Source: Holzapfeliella floricola DSM 23037 = JCM 16512 (GTDB lineage: Bacteria > Bacillota > Bacilli > Lactobacillales > Lactobacillaceae). Taken from it: 64,000 nucleotides of DNA. The notes under the pieces are model-generated. The model worked only from the letters and a program-made list of their open reading frames with translations. It searched no databases and had not been told where the DNA came from. A program made the position numbers and the translations under genes. Shown here piece after piece: positions 46,485 through 55,901 of the stretch (the stretch's first letter is position 1; every line of letters begins with the position of its first letter). The DNA is taken from contig NZ_AYZL01000020.1 of assembly GCF_001436605.1 (NCBI RefSeq), forward strand, positions 1 through 64,000. Reading direction: 5' to 3'.

Positions 46485-46508
46485 AAATGTAAAAGAGGAG
46501 ACTATATA

Positions 46509-47219
46509 ATGGAAAGAAATAGTGCACAAGAAATTATCAACTTTATTGGAAACGCTGAAAAACAAACGCCGGTGAAGGTTTATATCAAAGGTCAACTTGA
46601 TCAAATCGACTTCCCAAAAACTATTAAAGCGTTCGTAGAAACAAAAACAGGGACATTATTTGGTAATTGGGCGGATATTGAGCCAGTATTAACTGATAAT
46701 CAAGATGTTATTACGGAATATGAGTTAGAAAACCACATGAGAAATTCAGCGGTTCCTCTACTGGATATGAAAACAGTTAATGCCCGTATTGAGCCCGGTG
46801 CAATCATTCGTGATCAAGTGTACATCGGTGATAACGCCGTTATCATGATGGGCGCTTTAATTAATATTGGAGCTGAAATTGGCGAAGGTACAATGATTGA
46901 TATGGGCGTTATTTTAGGTGGTCGAGCAACTGTTGGAAAAAATGCACATATTGGTGCAGGAACAGTTTTGGCTGGGGTAATTGAACCAGCTTCTGCAACA
47001 CCTGTGATTGTAGAAGATGATGTCGTAATTGGAGCTAACGCTGTTGTGATTGAAGGCGTTCGTGTTGGAAAAGGCGCAGTCGTAGCGGCTGGTGCAATTG
47101 TTACAAAAGATGTTGAACCTTATACCGTGGTAGGTGGCGTACCTGCTAGAGTCTTGAAAAAAATCGATGACCAAACAAAATCAAAAACAGGATTAGAAGA
47201 AGTCCTAAGAAAAATGTAA
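46509..47219 (+). CDS. dapH: Tetrahydrodipicolinate N-acetyltransferase
   Basis: Acetylates tetrahydrodipicolinate, defining the acetyl branch of lysine synthesis. The 236-residue protein has an N-terminal alpha/beta domain and a left-handed beta helix of hexapeptide repeats. Examples are [19 protein letters not shown] and [17 protein letters not shown], with the usual [10 protein letters not shown] end. It matches YkuQ-type proteins in length. It lies 24 bp after lysA and just before the deacetylase. Confidence 0.94.
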   Translation: MERNSAQEIINFIGNAEKQTPVKVYIKGQLDQIDFPKTIKAFVETKTGTLFGNWADIEPVLTDNQDVITEYELENHMRNSAVPLLDMKTVNARIEPGAIIRDQVYIGDNAVIMMGALINIGAEIGEGTMIDMGVILGGRATVGKNAHIGAGTVLAGVIEPASATPVIVEDDVVIGANAVVIEGVRVGKGAVVAAGAIVTKDVEPYTVVGGVPARVLKKIDDQTKSKTGLEEVLRKM

Positions 47220-47240
47220 GAAACTTGAGGAGGAAGTTAA

Positions 47241-48386
47241 ATGTTATCACAACCACAAAGAGTTGCCATTAGAAGAGAATTTCATCAGCATCCAGAACTT
47301 GCTTTGGAAGAAGTTGAAACGAAGCAACGTATTCAAAAAATCATTGCTACATTTAACCAAAAATTTTTAAGTTTCAAACAGTTAGATGCGTTACCAACAG
47401 CACTGCTTGTTCGTGTTGAAGGATCAAATCCTAAGCGAACGATTGGTTACCGAGCAGATATGGATGCCCTTCCAGTAGTGGAACAAACAGGTTTTGAATT
47501 TGCTTCTAAAAATGCAGGGAAAATGCATGCCTGTGGTCATGATATTCATTTAACAGTTGCCTTAAGTATTTTAAGTTATTATGCTGATAATCAACCCATA
47601 GATAGCTTGATTTTCTTTTTTCAACCAGCAGAAGAAAGTGAAAATGGTGGCAAAATCGCCTATGAGTTAGGAGCTTTTGAGGGTCAATGGCGACCAGACG
47701 AATTTTATGGGTTGCATGATAATCCAGACTTAGAATCCGGTGCAATTGGTTGTTGTCAAGGGACACTGTTTGCAGGGACAACTGAAGTAGATATCGAACT
47801 TAAAGGAAAAGGCGGACATGCGGCTTTTCCTCATACAGCTAATGATATGGTTGTGGCAAGTGCTTATTTGATTACACAATTACAAACGATTGTTTCACGA
47901 AATATTAACCCACTTGAAAGCGGCGTTTTAACACTAGGTAAAATTCAATCTGGAACCATTCGTAATGTTATTGCGGATAGAGCTGTGATTCAAGGGACAG
48001 TTCGTGGACTGACACAAACAATGATTGAAGCTATCAATGAACGAATTAAAACGATTTGTGAATTTACCGCCAAAAGCTTCAATGCAGATGTTCAGGTAAA
48101 CTTGAATCAAGGTGGCTATCTACCAGTTGAAAATGATGACAAATTAACGGCACAGTTTATCGAATTCATGTCGACTCATCAAGATGTTAATTTTGTTGAA
48201 ACGACACCGGCAATGACTGGCGAAGACTTTGGTTACTTACTATCAAAAATTCCAGGTACGATGTTTTGGCTAGGGGTTGAAGATACTCACCCGTTACATT
48301 CACAGTATTTTTCACCTAGTGAAGAAGCATTAAAGACAGCTCCAGAAGCAATTGTTGCGTTTTTAAACTGGCGAATGTCTAGATAA
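47241..48386 (+). CDS. N-acetyldiaminopimelate deacetylase (M20 family)
   Basis: Removes the acetyl group from N-acetyl-LL-diaminopimelate (YkuR-type). The 381-residue metal-dependent amidohydrolase has [24 protein letters not shown] (metal Asp), [14 protein letters not shown] (metal Cys and His) and QPAEES (Glu). The dimerisation domain includes [13 protein letters not shown], and a last ligand is in [11 protein letters not shown]. Its position after dapH identifies the substrate among M20 amidohydrolases. Confidence 0.92.
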   Translation: MLSQPQRVAIRREFHQHPELALEEVETKQRIQKIIATFNQKFLSFKQLDALPTALLVRVEGSNPKRTIGYRADMDALPVVEQTGFEFASKNAGKMHACGHDIHLTVALSILSYYADNQPIDSLIFFFQPAEESENGGKIAYELGAFEGQWRPDEFYGLHDNPDLESGAIGCCQGTLFAGTTEVDIELKGKGGHAAFPHTANDMVVASAYLITQLQTIVSRNINPLESGVLTLGKIQSGTIRNVIADRAVIQGTVRGLTQTMIEAINERIKTICEFTAKSFNADVQVNLNQGGYLPVENDDKLTAQFIEFMSTHQDVNFVETTPAMTGEDFGYLLSKIPGTMFWLGVEDTHPLHSQYFSPSEEALKTAPEAIVAFLNWRMSR

Positions 48387-48405
48387 TAAGAGGAGGAAAA
48401 GAATA

Positions 48406-49323
48406 ATGTTAACAGATGCTACAATTTTGACTGCTATTGTGACACCTTTTGATCAAAACGAAGCGATCGACTTTGTTGCTTTAGCTGAATTGACTGAACA
48501 TTTATTAAAAAATGGTTCAGAAGGGTTTGTAATAGGTGGAACAACAGGCGAAACAGCGACTTTGACACACGATGAAAAAATTGAACTTTATCAAAAATTT
48601 TCTGAGATTGTAGCTGGTCGTGTTCCTATTATTGCAGGAACTGGTAGTAATAATACCCGGGAAACGTTAGCGTTTACTCAAGAAGTCGAAAAAATTGATG
48701 GGATTGACGGAGCACTAGTTGTTGTTCCTTACTACACCAAACCAAGTCAAAGAGGTATTAAAGCACACTTTGAAACAATAGCTGATCAAACCACACTTCC
48801 AATTATTATCTATAATATTCCTGGTCGCACTGGCGTTTATTTAGAAAATGAAGCAGTTATTGCATTAGCTCAACATCCTAATATTATTGGGATTAAACAA
48901 TGCGGACCACTAGAAGATTTAGCAGAGTTAGTTGAGACTTTGCCACAGTTTTTAGTGTATACGGGAGAAGACAATCAAGCGCTATCTGCTAAAGTTTTAG
49001 GTGCTCAAGGTGTGATATCTGTTACTTCTCATATCTATGGTAGTGACATGTCTGCGATGTATCATGCTTTAGAGGCTGGTGATGTAGAATTAGCTGGGAC
49101 AATTCAACGTCGGTTGTTACCTAGAATGCAAGCCTGTTTTATGTATCCATCACCAACACCTGTAAAAGCAATCTTGAATCAACAAGGTTTTAATGTTGGA
49201 GGCTGTCGTTTACCAATGGTAGCATTGACTAATGATGAAAAGGAAACATTAGCTTTGAAACTAGGATTTGCAAAAGATGGCTTAACAAAAGAATTACCAA
49301 AGGAGATGACCGTCATTGATTAA
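48406..49323 (+). CDS. dapA: 4-hydroxy-tetrahydrodipicolinate synthase
   Basis: Condenses aspartate semialdehyde with pyruvate. The 305-residue TIM-barrel enzyme has [10 protein letters not shown] (near residue 46), catalytic Tyr in [13 protein letters not shown] and Schiff-base Lys in [13 protein letters not shown]. The position usually filled by Glu or Asp after KQ is Cys, a minor variation. It overlaps dapB by 8 bp. Confidence 0.95.
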   Translation: MLTDATILTAIVTPFDQNEAIDFVALAELTEHLLKNGSEGFVIGGTTGETATLTHDEKIELYQKFSEIVAGRVPIIAGTGSNNTRETLAFTQEVEKIDGIDGALVVVPYYTKPSQRGIKAHFETIADQTTLPIIIYNIPGRTGVYLENEAVIALAQHPNIIGIKQCGPLEDLAELVETLPQFLVYTGEDNQALSAKVLGAQGVISVTSHIYGSDMSAMYHALEAGDVELAGTIQRRLLPRMQACFMYPSPTPVKAILNQQGFNVGGCRLPMVALTNDEKETLALKLGFAKDGLTKELPKEMTVID

Positions 49324-50095
49324 AGTAGTTGTTGCTGGATTTACAGGAGAAATGGGTCAAAACACAGTTAAGATGGTGCAAAATACCTCTGATTTTGAAC
49401 TAGTCGGTGTTTTTGCCCCAAGTGCAAAGGGAAAATCGGCTGCTGATTATGATTTACCTGAAACCACTAGTGTTTATGGAGAGTTACAATCAATTGATTG
49501 TGAAGCAGATGTTTGGATTGATTTTACGTTACCTGATTTTGTTTATGAAAATGTTAAGTATGCTATCAAGCAAGGGATGCGACCAGTTGTTGGGACAACA
49601 GGGCTAACTGCCGAACAAATTACTGATCTAAATCAATTAATTCAAGCAAAAGGACTCGGAGGATTGATTGCACCTAACTTTGGGATGTCAGCAGTCTTAT
49701 TAATGAAATTTGCAAAAGAAGCTGCAGCGTATTTCCCAGATGCTGAAATTATTGAAATGCATCATCCTAATAAAAAAGATGCCCCTTCAGGGACAGCAAT
49801 TAAAACGGCAGAAATGATTAGTCAAGTTCGTCATCCTCATACACAAGGAGCTGAGCAGGAAAAAGAGACGTTACCGGGTTCTCGTGGTGGTGATTATGAA
49901 GGAATGAAAATTCATTCCGTTAGATTGCCGGGATATGTTGCTCATGAACAAGTTTTATTTGGAGCACCAGGTGAGGCGTTGACTATTCGTCAAGATTCGT
50001 TTGATCGTCAATCTTTTATGACTGGTGTCAGATTAGCTGTTAAAGAAGTCATGAATTTGACCGAGTTAACAGTTGGATTAGAAAATATTTTGTAG
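49316..50095 (+). CDS. dapB: 4-hydroxy-tetrahydrodipicolinate reductase
   Basis: Reduces the DapA product with NAD(P)H. The 259-residue protein has [14 protein letters not shown] (nucleotide site), VVGTTGLT, the catalytic [15 protein letters not shown] and the C-terminal domain. The TTG start at 49316 is 10 bases after GGAG and within the dapA end. The nucleotide loop reads GFTGEMG where many homologues have GAxGRMG. Confidence 0.95.
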   Translation: MIKVVVAGFTGEMGQNTVKMVQNTSDFELVGVFAPSAKGKSAADYDLPETTSVYGELQSIDCEADVWIDFTLPDFVYENVKYAIKQGMRPVVGTTGLTAEQITDLNQLIQAKGLGGLIAPNFGMSAVLLMKFAKEAAAYFPDAEIIEMHHPNKKDAPSGTAIKTAEMISQVRHPHTQGAEQEKETLPGSRGGDYEGMKIHSVRLPGYVAHEQVLFGAPGEALTIRQDSFDRQSFMTGVRLAVKEVMNLTELTVGLENIL

Positions 50096-50107
50096 GAGGG
50101 AAACATA

Positions 50108-51292
50108 ATGCCACAATTAAGTGCTAGCTTAGCTAGTCAATTGAACCATCACTTAGAACAAATTGCACCTCCTGCTATCGGCCAGTTTAATCAGCAAATA
50201 TCAACTATTGAAGGATTAATCAAATTAACGATTGGTGAACCTGATTTCGATGTTCCCCAAAGTGTTAAGCAAGCTGCTATAACTAGTATTGAAAATAACC
50301 AATCACATTATTCAGCTACACCGGGTATTTTTCCTTTAAGAAAAGCTATTGCTAATTATTTAAAACAATACAATTTAACTTACAATCCAGAATCAGAAAT
50401 TGTAGTCACCGTGGGAGCAACTGAAGCGATATTTGCAACAATTATGACAATGTTAAATAAAGGGGATAAACTGGTTATTCCAACACCTACTTTTCCGCTA
50501 TATTTTCCAGTCACTGAATTAGCTCAAGCTGAATGTGTAATGGTTGATACTTCACAGCAAGGTTTTAAACTAACACCAGAGTTACTGGAATCCGTTGTCA
50601 AATCCGATGATAGCATTAAAGCTATTTTGTTGAATTATCCAGGAAATCCAACAGGTGTTACTTATAATAAAGCTGAATTACAGGCATTAGTTAAAATCAT
50701 TGAAAAGTATGATTTATTTGTTATTTCAGATGAGATTTACAATGAATTGACGTACACCACACCACATCTATCAATTGCAGAATTATTGCCTGAAAGAACC
50801 GTTTTGATTAATGGTGTTTCAAAATCGCATGCTATGACAGGTTATCGAATTGGTTATGTTGCGGGACCGCAAGAATTCATGAAATTATTAACCAAAATAC
50901 ACGGATTGATGGTGACATCAACGTCTAATCCAGCACAATATGCAGCACTTGAGGCTTTAGAAAATGGGTTAGCAGAACCTAAAAAAATGAAGCAAGCCTA
51001 TCAAGAAAGACGAGATTTTCTTTATCAATCACTAGTAGATTTAGGATTTGAAGTCACTAATTCACAAGGAGCTTTTTACTTGTTTGTAAAAGTACCAGAT
51101 AGCTACCAAAATGATGATAAACAGTTTGGATTAGACTTAGCTTATGAAGCTAAAGTTGGGACTATGCCAGGCTATGTATTTGGTGAAGGTGGGCAAGGTT
51201 ACCTTCGTCTATCATATGCTGCTTCTTTAACAGACTTGAAACAAGCCGTTAAAAATATTGCAGAATTTTTAAAATTAAAGGGGATTAATTAA
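50108..51292 (+). CDS. patA: N-acetyl-LL-diaminopimelate aminotransferase (PatA-like)
   Basis: A 394-residue class I/II aminotransferase. It has LTIGEPDFDVPQSV, GATEAIFATIMTML, YPGNPTGVTY, SDEIYNEL and the PLP lysine in NGVSKSHAMTGYRIGY. In B. subtilis PatA supplies the aminotransferase step of the acetyl branch. The gene lies between dapB and asd in this operon, so that role is well supported by context, though sequence alone says only aspartate-type aminotransferase. Confidence 0.88.
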   Translation: MPQLSASLASQLNHHLEQIAPPAIGQFNQQISTIEGLIKLTIGEPDFDVPQSVKQAAITSIENNQSHYSATPGIFPLRKAIANYLKQYNLTYNPESEIVVTVGATEAIFATIMTMLNKGDKLVIPTPTFPLYFPVTELAQAECVMVDTSQQGFKLTPELLESVVKSDDSIKAILLNYPGNPTGVTYNKAELQALVKIIEKYDLFVISDEIYNELTYTTPHLSIAELLPERTVLINGVSKSHAMTGYRIGYVAGPQEFMKLLTKIHGLMVTSTSNPAQYAALEALENGLAEPKKMKQAYQERRDFLYQSLVDLGFEVTNSQGAFYLFVKVPDSYQNDDKQFGLDLAYEAKVGTMPGYVFGEGGQGYLRLSYAASLTDLKQAVKNIAEFLKLKGIN

Positions 51293-51294
51293 AG

Positions 51295-52353
51295 ATGAGT
51301 GAACAAGGATATCATGTCGCAATTTTAGGTGCTACAGGAGCCGTTGGGACAAGAATTATTGAACAATTAGAAAATAGCAACATTAATGTAGCTTCATTAA
51401 AACCACTTGCTTCAAAACACTCCGCAGGTAAGACAGTGACTTTTAATGGTCAAACTGTTGAAATTGAAGAAGCAACACCAGAATCATTTGAAGGAATCGA
51501 TATTGTATTGGCTTCTGCGGGCGGTGCAGTTTCTAAAGAATTATTACCAGAAGCCGTTAAACGTGGCGCAGTTTGTGTTGATAACACGAGTGCTTTTAGA
51601 ATGGACGAAAATGTCCCATTAGTGGTGCCAGAAGTGAATGCTGATCAACTCAAAAATCATCACGGCATTATCGCTAATCCTAACTGTTCAACTATTCAAA
51701 TGATGGTTGCTTTAGAACCAATTAGAAGAAAATACGGACTCAAACAAATTATCACATCAACCTATCAAGCTGCTTCAGGATCAGGACAAGCTGCAATTGA
51801 TGAATTGATTGAACAAGTTAAAACCTATGTTAAAGGTGAGGAAATGTCAGCAGATATTATGCCAGTTAAGTCTGACAAAAAACACTTCCCCTTAGCTTTT
51901 AACTTACTACCACAAATCGATGTATTTGAAGAAGATGGCTATTCACATGAAGAATGGAAAATGATTCATGAGACTAAAAAAATTATGAAAAATGATATGA
52001 ATGACACTGAGTTAAAAGTAACCGCCACTTGTGTTCGTGTACCAGTAGTAATTGGACATGGTGAATCTGTTTACTTTGAAATGGACAACCAAGATGTTAC
52101 AGCAGATGATATTAAAGAACTACTTAGTCACAGTCCGGGTGTTATTGTTGAAGATAACCCAGCAGAACAACTTTATCCTCAACCTTTAACTGCAGAGGGC
52201 AAACGTGAAACTTTTGTTGGTCGTATTAGACCCGACAAAGAAAATCCTGGTGCTTTTAATATGTGGATTGTGTCAGATAATTTACTTAAAGGTGCAGCGT
52301 GGAATACGGTTCAAATCGCCGAAGAATTAGTCAAAAGACGATTAATCAAATAA
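51295..52353 (+). CDS. asd: Aspartate-semialdehyde dehydrogenase
   Basis: Makes aspartate semialdehyde from aspartyl phosphate. The 352-residue protein has HVAILGATGAVGTRIIEQL, the catalytic Cys in GIIANPNCSTIQMMVAL (near residue 128), and the substrate stretch TCVRVPVVIGHGESVYFE with its catalytic His. It is the last gene of the lysine operon, with a 2-bp gap after patA and a strong terminator behind. Threonine and methionine synthesis also depend on it. Confidence 0.96.
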   Translation: MSEQGYHVAILGATGAVGTRIIEQLENSNINVASLKPLASKHSAGKTVTFNGQTVEIEEATPESFEGIDIVLASAGGAVSKELLPEAVKRGAVCVDNTSAFRMDENVPLVVPEVNADQLKNHHGIIANPNCSTIQMMVALEPIRRKYGLKQIITSTYQAASGSGQAAIDELIEQVKTYVKGEEMSADIMPVKSDKKHFPLAFNLLPQIDVFEEDGYSHEEWKMIHETKKIMKNDMNDTELKVTATCVRVPVVIGHGESVYFEMDNQDVTADDIKELLSHSPGVIVEDNPAEQLYPQPLTAEGKRETFVGRIRPDKENPGAFNMWIVSDNLLKGAAWNTVQIAEELVKRRLIK

Positions 52354-52388
52354 AAAAGACATCGATAATGATATCGATGTCTTTTTTT
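52352..52388. terminator. Bidirectional terminator of asd and the tRNA pair
   Basis: A stem GACATCGAT/ATCGATGTC with a 6-nt loop is flanked by six A and seven T. It ends the lysine operon and, on the other strand, the tRNA-Glu/tRNA-Gln transcript. Confidence 0.9.
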
Positions 52389-52390
52389 GA

Positions 52391-52463
52391 TTGGGATAGA
52401 AGGGTTCGAACCTTCAGATTATGGATTCAGAGTCCAGTGCCTTACCAATTTGGCTATATCCCA
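52391..52463 (-). tRNA. tRNA-Gln (anticodon CTG)
   Basis: A 73-nt cloverleaf. The acceptor TGGGATA/TATCCCA is fully paired, the D stem is GCC/GGC and the T arm GAAGG/CCTTC has loop TTCGAAC. The anticodon loop CTCTGAA gives anticodon CTG (codon CAG). The first pair of the anticodon stem is a C27-T43 mismatch. The discriminator is A and CCA is not encoded. It lies 4 bp after tRNA-Glu. Confidence 0.92.
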
Positions 52464-52467
52464 ATAA

Positions 52468-52539
52468 TCACCCGTATGGGAATTGAACCCATAATTCCAC
52501 TTTGAGAAAGTGGCGTCTTAACCATTTGACCAACGGGCA
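52468..52539 (-). tRNA. tRNA-Glu (anticodon CTC)
   Basis: A 72-nt cloverleaf with D stem GTC/GAC and anticodon stem CCACT/AGTGG with loop TTCTCAA (anticodon CTC, codon GAG). The T arm is ATGGG/CCCAT. The acceptor pairs TGCCCGT with ACGGGTG, so the first pair is U1-G72 and the second G2-U71. It is the first gene of the tRNA pair. Confidence 0.9.
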
Positions 52540-52560
52540 ATAGCTTCTTCAACAATGCTT

Positions 52561-52589
52561 ATTGTATTCCTATAGTTTCATAAAATCAA
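52561..52589 (-). promoter_or_regulatory. Promoter of the tRNA-Glu/tRNA-Gln pair
   Basis: On the minus strand TTGATT (52589-52584) and TACAAT (52566-52561) are 17 bp apart. The start lies about 15 bases before tRNA-Glu. From 52590 to 52707 I see only AT-rich spacer and no convincing promoter for the gene at 52708. Confidence 0.7.
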
Positions 52590-52707
52590 GTGAATGGTTC
52601 TATTTATTATAAAAGACAATTAATATTTAAAATAATGATTGCATTTTAGATATAGTATGTTTAGGCTTGAATGTATAAGAAAGTGACGTGAAAGAGCGGT
52701 GAAATAA

Positions 52708-53382
52708 ATGACGCATTTGACTTTTTATTTAATTAGACACGGTCAAACGCAATTAAATGCTGAACGGAAACTACAAGGTGTGATGGATTCTGCCTTGACC
52801 GAGAAAGGAAAAAGGCAAGCAGCTAAGGCAGGCCAACTAATAGCGAATGTTAAGTTTTTAAAAGCTTATAGTAGTGACAGTGGTCGAGTAAAGCAAACAG
52901 GCGAAATTATCAGGAAGTATAATCGACAGAAATTTGATGTTACTTATCGATCAGGCTTGCGTGAATTTTATTTTGGTAACTTAGAAGGATCTTCAGCACT
53001 AAAGGCCTACTGGACTGTGATTAAACAGCATGGCCTTCGCCAAACTTATCGGATGCATCAAGAACCGGATTTTTTAGTTACTTTGCTGAATAATCTATAT
53101 AACTTAGATCAAACTAGACAAGCTGAAGATTTTGAATTGTTGAAACAACGAGTAACAGAACAAATGAAAAAAATCATTTTAGAGATGGCTGATCATGAGG
53201 GTAATGTTTTAATTTTAGCTCATGCACTAGTTCTTAGTATGTTGATTTACCTAGTAGATGCCACGGCTTTGCCTAAGGGTTTTTTGAAGAATGGTTCTGT
53301 TTCTATTTTAGATTATCAAGATGGAAATTGGTCAGTTAAAAGTGTCAATATTGCTGATGCTAAAGAGTTGAAAATAGATTAA
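52708..53382 (+). CDS. Histidine phosphatase family protein
   Basis: A 224-residue phosphoglycerate mutase-like phosphatase. It has the catalytic LIRHGQTQLNAERKLQG (phospho-His at about residue 11), the Arg in YSSDSGRVKQT, and a second His in LILAHALVLSML. Members hydrolyse varied phosphate esters, and the substrate is not predictable. It is unlikely to be the glycolytic mutase, which is longer and more conserved. It overlaps the next gene by one base (TAATG). Confidence 0.85.
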   Translation: MTHLTFYLIRHGQTQLNAERKLQGVMDSALTEKGKRQAAKAGQLIANVKFLKAYSSDSGRVKQTGEIIRKYNRQKFDVTYRSGLREFYFGNLEGSSALKAYWTVIKQHGLRQTYRMHQEPDFLVTLLNNLYNLDQTRQAEDFELLKQRVTEQMKKIILEMADHEGNVLILAHALVLSMLIYLVDATALPKGFLKNGSVSILDYQDGNWSVKSVNIADAKELKID

Positions 53383-54389
53383 TGGAAAAGTTTCATAATA
53401 CACAGGTTCAAATTGAAAAGTTATACCACGACAAGCTTGTGCCTGGTTTGAACTTTGCAATTATACACCAAAAAAAAGTCACTGCGGGAACTCTTGGATA
53501 TTCGCAGTGGATTCCAAAAAAAAGACAGCTAACCCCCTTAATGCAATACGATATTGCTTCTTTAACTAAGGTTGTCGGAACAACAACTGTTTTTTTGAGG
53601 TTATATCAAGAAGGTCGACTCAATTTCACAGAGCCTGTTGGTGACTATCTAGAAGAGTTTAAGGAGACACCTGTTAGAATTTCTCATTTGCTGACACACA
53701 CCTCAGGAATAAAAGGCTATATCCCAAATCGAAATCAACTATCAAAACAAGAGTTAGTTGAGTCGATTTTGAATTTACCTGTGACAGAAGACTTCAATCA
53801 AAAAGTAGTGTACTCGGATACTAACTTTATTTTATTAGGACTAATCATTGAAAAAATTTATCGAAAGTCAGTTCAAAAAGTAATAATGACTGAAGTAATA
53901 GAGCCGTTGAAAATGAACTATACTAGTTTTAATCCAACTAAAGAAAAAGCTGTTCCGACAAACTATATTCCAGGTGAAGGGTTACTTCAAGGTGTTGTCC
54001 ACGACCCAAAGGCGAGAATATTACAAGAAAGATGTGGCTCGAGCGGTTTGTTTTCACCGTTATATGATTTAACAAAATTCATGAAATACTTCACAGGTGT
54101 AGTTTCTAATCCACTGTTAAGTAATCAAACGATTAACCTTTTGTTTAACAGTAAAACAGCGAAATACTTAAAATCTAGAAGCTACGGATGGGATTTATTA
54201 GAAGACCCAACACAACATTACTCACTGTTATACCATACGGGATTTACAGGAACTTTTATGATAATTGATCGGCGAAAACAGACGGGATTAGTAGTTTTAA
54301 CAAATCGTGTACATCCAACATCTAATAATCAGGCCTTTTTAACAGCAAGAGAAGCGATTATTGATACGTTTTTAAAAGAAAACACATAA
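53382..54389 (+). CDS. Serine hydrolase of the beta-lactamase (class C-like) family
   Basis: A 335-residue penicillin-binding-protein fold enzyme. The catalytic SxxK is in YDIASLTKVVG (Ser near residue 55), the Tyr motif in VVYSDTNFILLG, and the third box in YHTGFTGT. HLLTHTSGIKGY is a family hallmark. No signal peptide or membrane segment is seen at the N-terminus, so it appears cytosolic, which is unusual for wall enzymes. Esterase or peptidase activity is as likely as a wall role. It is coupled to the upstream phosphatase gene. Confidence 0.82.
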   Translation: MEKFHNTQVQIEKLYHDKLVPGLNFAIIHQKKVTAGTLGYSQWIPKKRQLTPLMQYDIASLTKVVGTTTVFLRLYQEGRLNFTEPVGDYLEEFKETPVRISHLLTHTSGIKGYIPNRNQLSKQELVESILNLPVTEDFNQKVVYSDTNFILLGLIIEKIYRKSVQKVIMTEVIEPLKMNYTSFNPTKEKAVPTNYIPGEGLLQGVVHDPKARILQERCGSSGLFSPLYDLTKFMKYFTGVVSNPLLSNQTINLLFNSKTAKYLKSRSYGWDLLEDPTQHYSLLYHTGFTGTFMIIDRRKQTGLVVLTNRVHPTSNNQAFLTAREAIIDTFLKENT

Positions 54390-54422
54390 AAAAGCAGGAC
54401 TATTAATTAAGTCCTGCTTTTA
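54388..54422. terminator. Bidirectional terminator
   Basis: AAAAAGCAGGACT pairs with AGTCCTGCTTTT around a short AT loop. The murT stop codon (54403-54405) lies in the loop, and the serine hydrolase stop abuts the left arm. Confidence 0.85.
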
Positions 54423-55755
54423 TTATTCCCTTGTCAGAAAGATATTTTCGAAATTCCAAAACACCCGTGTAGGTAGATAAAATATATGTTTTTTTAGTAG
54501 GTGCTTTTTCGATGGATTCAAGTAAGTTTGAAAGGTCAGGTACAATCTTTGTTTTGTCAAGTGGCAAATTAGCCACTTGTAATCTAAAAGCCATGTCTTG
54601 ATGACGATGTCCGCTAACAATGACTTGCTCAATGTTTTGGTCAGCAAATTTTTCATAATCGCCATCCCAAATCCAACTGGTGTCGATCCCATCAGCATAA
54701 TTAGCGTTTAGAATAGTAACTAATGTAAAGGGTTCCTTTTCTCGTTGAATTAATTCAATAATTTCATTTAAACCAACTGGATTTTTCACCAAAATTAGAT
54801 TAGCTATTTTGTCATTGATATGAATCATTTCTTGTCGACCAAAAACACGCTTATTCAAGTCGAAAGCTTTTTTTATATCTGTTTCTTGAATCCCAAATTC
54901 TCGGGCTGTTGCAAAAGCAGCAAGCGCATTATATATATTATACTGGCCACCGATGTTTAGGTGGAAAGATGTCTGTTCAATTTTGAAGTCTGAACTTTGA
55001 GTCGTTAAGTCGCTAATTTCAGTTACTTTATAACTTAATTCTGGTTTTTTAAAGTCACAGTTAGGACAAAAATAATCTCCTAAGTTAGCATAAGTCATTG
55101 AATGATAAAGTAAAATGCTTTGGCATTTTGGACATAAAACACCATCTGTATTTACTGGTGCTTTTGAAGGTGTTTGTTGTTTATCAGAGTCTACACCATA
55201 ATAAACAAATTTATTAGGTAGTGGTTTTGAATTAAAAATGCTAGCATCACCATTGGCAATAACTGTCGCTTCTGGTGCTAAACGAATTCCTTCAAGTATC
55301 TTGTCATAGGTGGTATAAATCTCACCGTAACGATCCATTTGATCTCGAAAAATATTAGTTAAAACAAATGCTTTTGGGTTAGTCCAACGTGTGACTTCAG
55401 CCACGTTGGCTTCATCAACTTCTAGAATAGCAATGGGCTTTTGCTTTGATTTTTTTGATTTGTAAGATAAAAATGAACTTGTAATACCTTGAATCATATT
55501 TGAACCAGATTGATTGGTTAAGACATTATCAAATTGTTGCTGAAATGTTTTGACAATTAAAGCAGTGGTCATTGTTTTACCATTGGTTCCTGTTACAATA
55601 ATGGTCTGATAGTTTTTAGCTAGACTTTTTAGAACTGTGGGGTCTAGCTTATAAGCAATCTTTCCTGGAAGAGAAGTGCCACCATTTCTAAAGTTGTTTA
55701 AAAACCAGTAACTTAATTTTCCGCTAGTTACTGCAAGTTGTGATCTTAAGCTCAT
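54403..55755 (-). CDS. murT: Lipid II isoglutaminyl synthase subunit MurT
   Basis: With GatD it amidates the D-Glu of lipid II to D-isoglutamine. The 450-residue Mur-ligase-like protein has the ATP loop VTGTNGKTMTT (about residue 55) and the MurT-specific Cys4 zinc ribbon (CPKCQ...CPNCDF, near 205-230). A C-terminal DUF1727 domain contains YADGIDTSWIWDGDYE, whose Asp is the proposed catalytic partner. GGGAG lies 8 bases before the ATG. GatD is normally the adjacent gene but is absent here on both sides. Confidence 0.92.
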   Translation of the reverse strand: MSLRSQLAVTSGKLSYWFLNNFRNGGTSLPGKIAYKLDPTVLKSLAKNYQTIIVTGTNGKTMTTALIVKTFQQQFDNVLTNQSGSNMIQGITSSFLSYKSKKSKQKPIAILEVDEANVAEVTRWTNPKAFVLTNIFRDQMDRYGEIYTTYDKILEGIRLAPEATVIANGDASIFNSKPLPNKFVYYGVDSDKQQTPSKAPVNTDGVLCPKCQSILLYHSMTYANLGDYFCPNCDFKKPELSYKVTEISDLTTQSSDFKIEQTSFHLNIGGQYNIYNALAAFATAREFGIQETDIKKAFDLNKRVFGRQEMIHINDKIANLILVKNPVGLNEIIELIQREKEPFTLVTILNANYADGIDTSWIWDGDYEKFADQNIEQVIVSGHRHQDMAFRLQVANLPLDKTKIVPDLSNLLESIEKAPTKKTYILSTYTGVLEFRKYLSDKGIIKAGLN

Positions 55756-55772
55756 AATCAGTCTCCCTTTTG

Positions 55773-55782
55773 AACGTACGTT
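55773..55782. promoter_or_regulatory. Palindrome upstream of murT
   Basis: The 10-bp palindrome AACGTACGTT lies 18 bp before the murT start. It is just downstream of an extended -10 (TGG-TATATT on the minus strand), so it could be an operator. Confidence 0.4.
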
Positions 55783-55901
55783 AAGTTTAAATATACCATA
55801 ATCTTAATCTAGGTGGATATGACATTGCAATTTTTTGTGATTTTTTACTAAAATTCCGTTATACTATTAAATTGTGAAAAACTACAAAGTAGGGTGATAA
55901 T

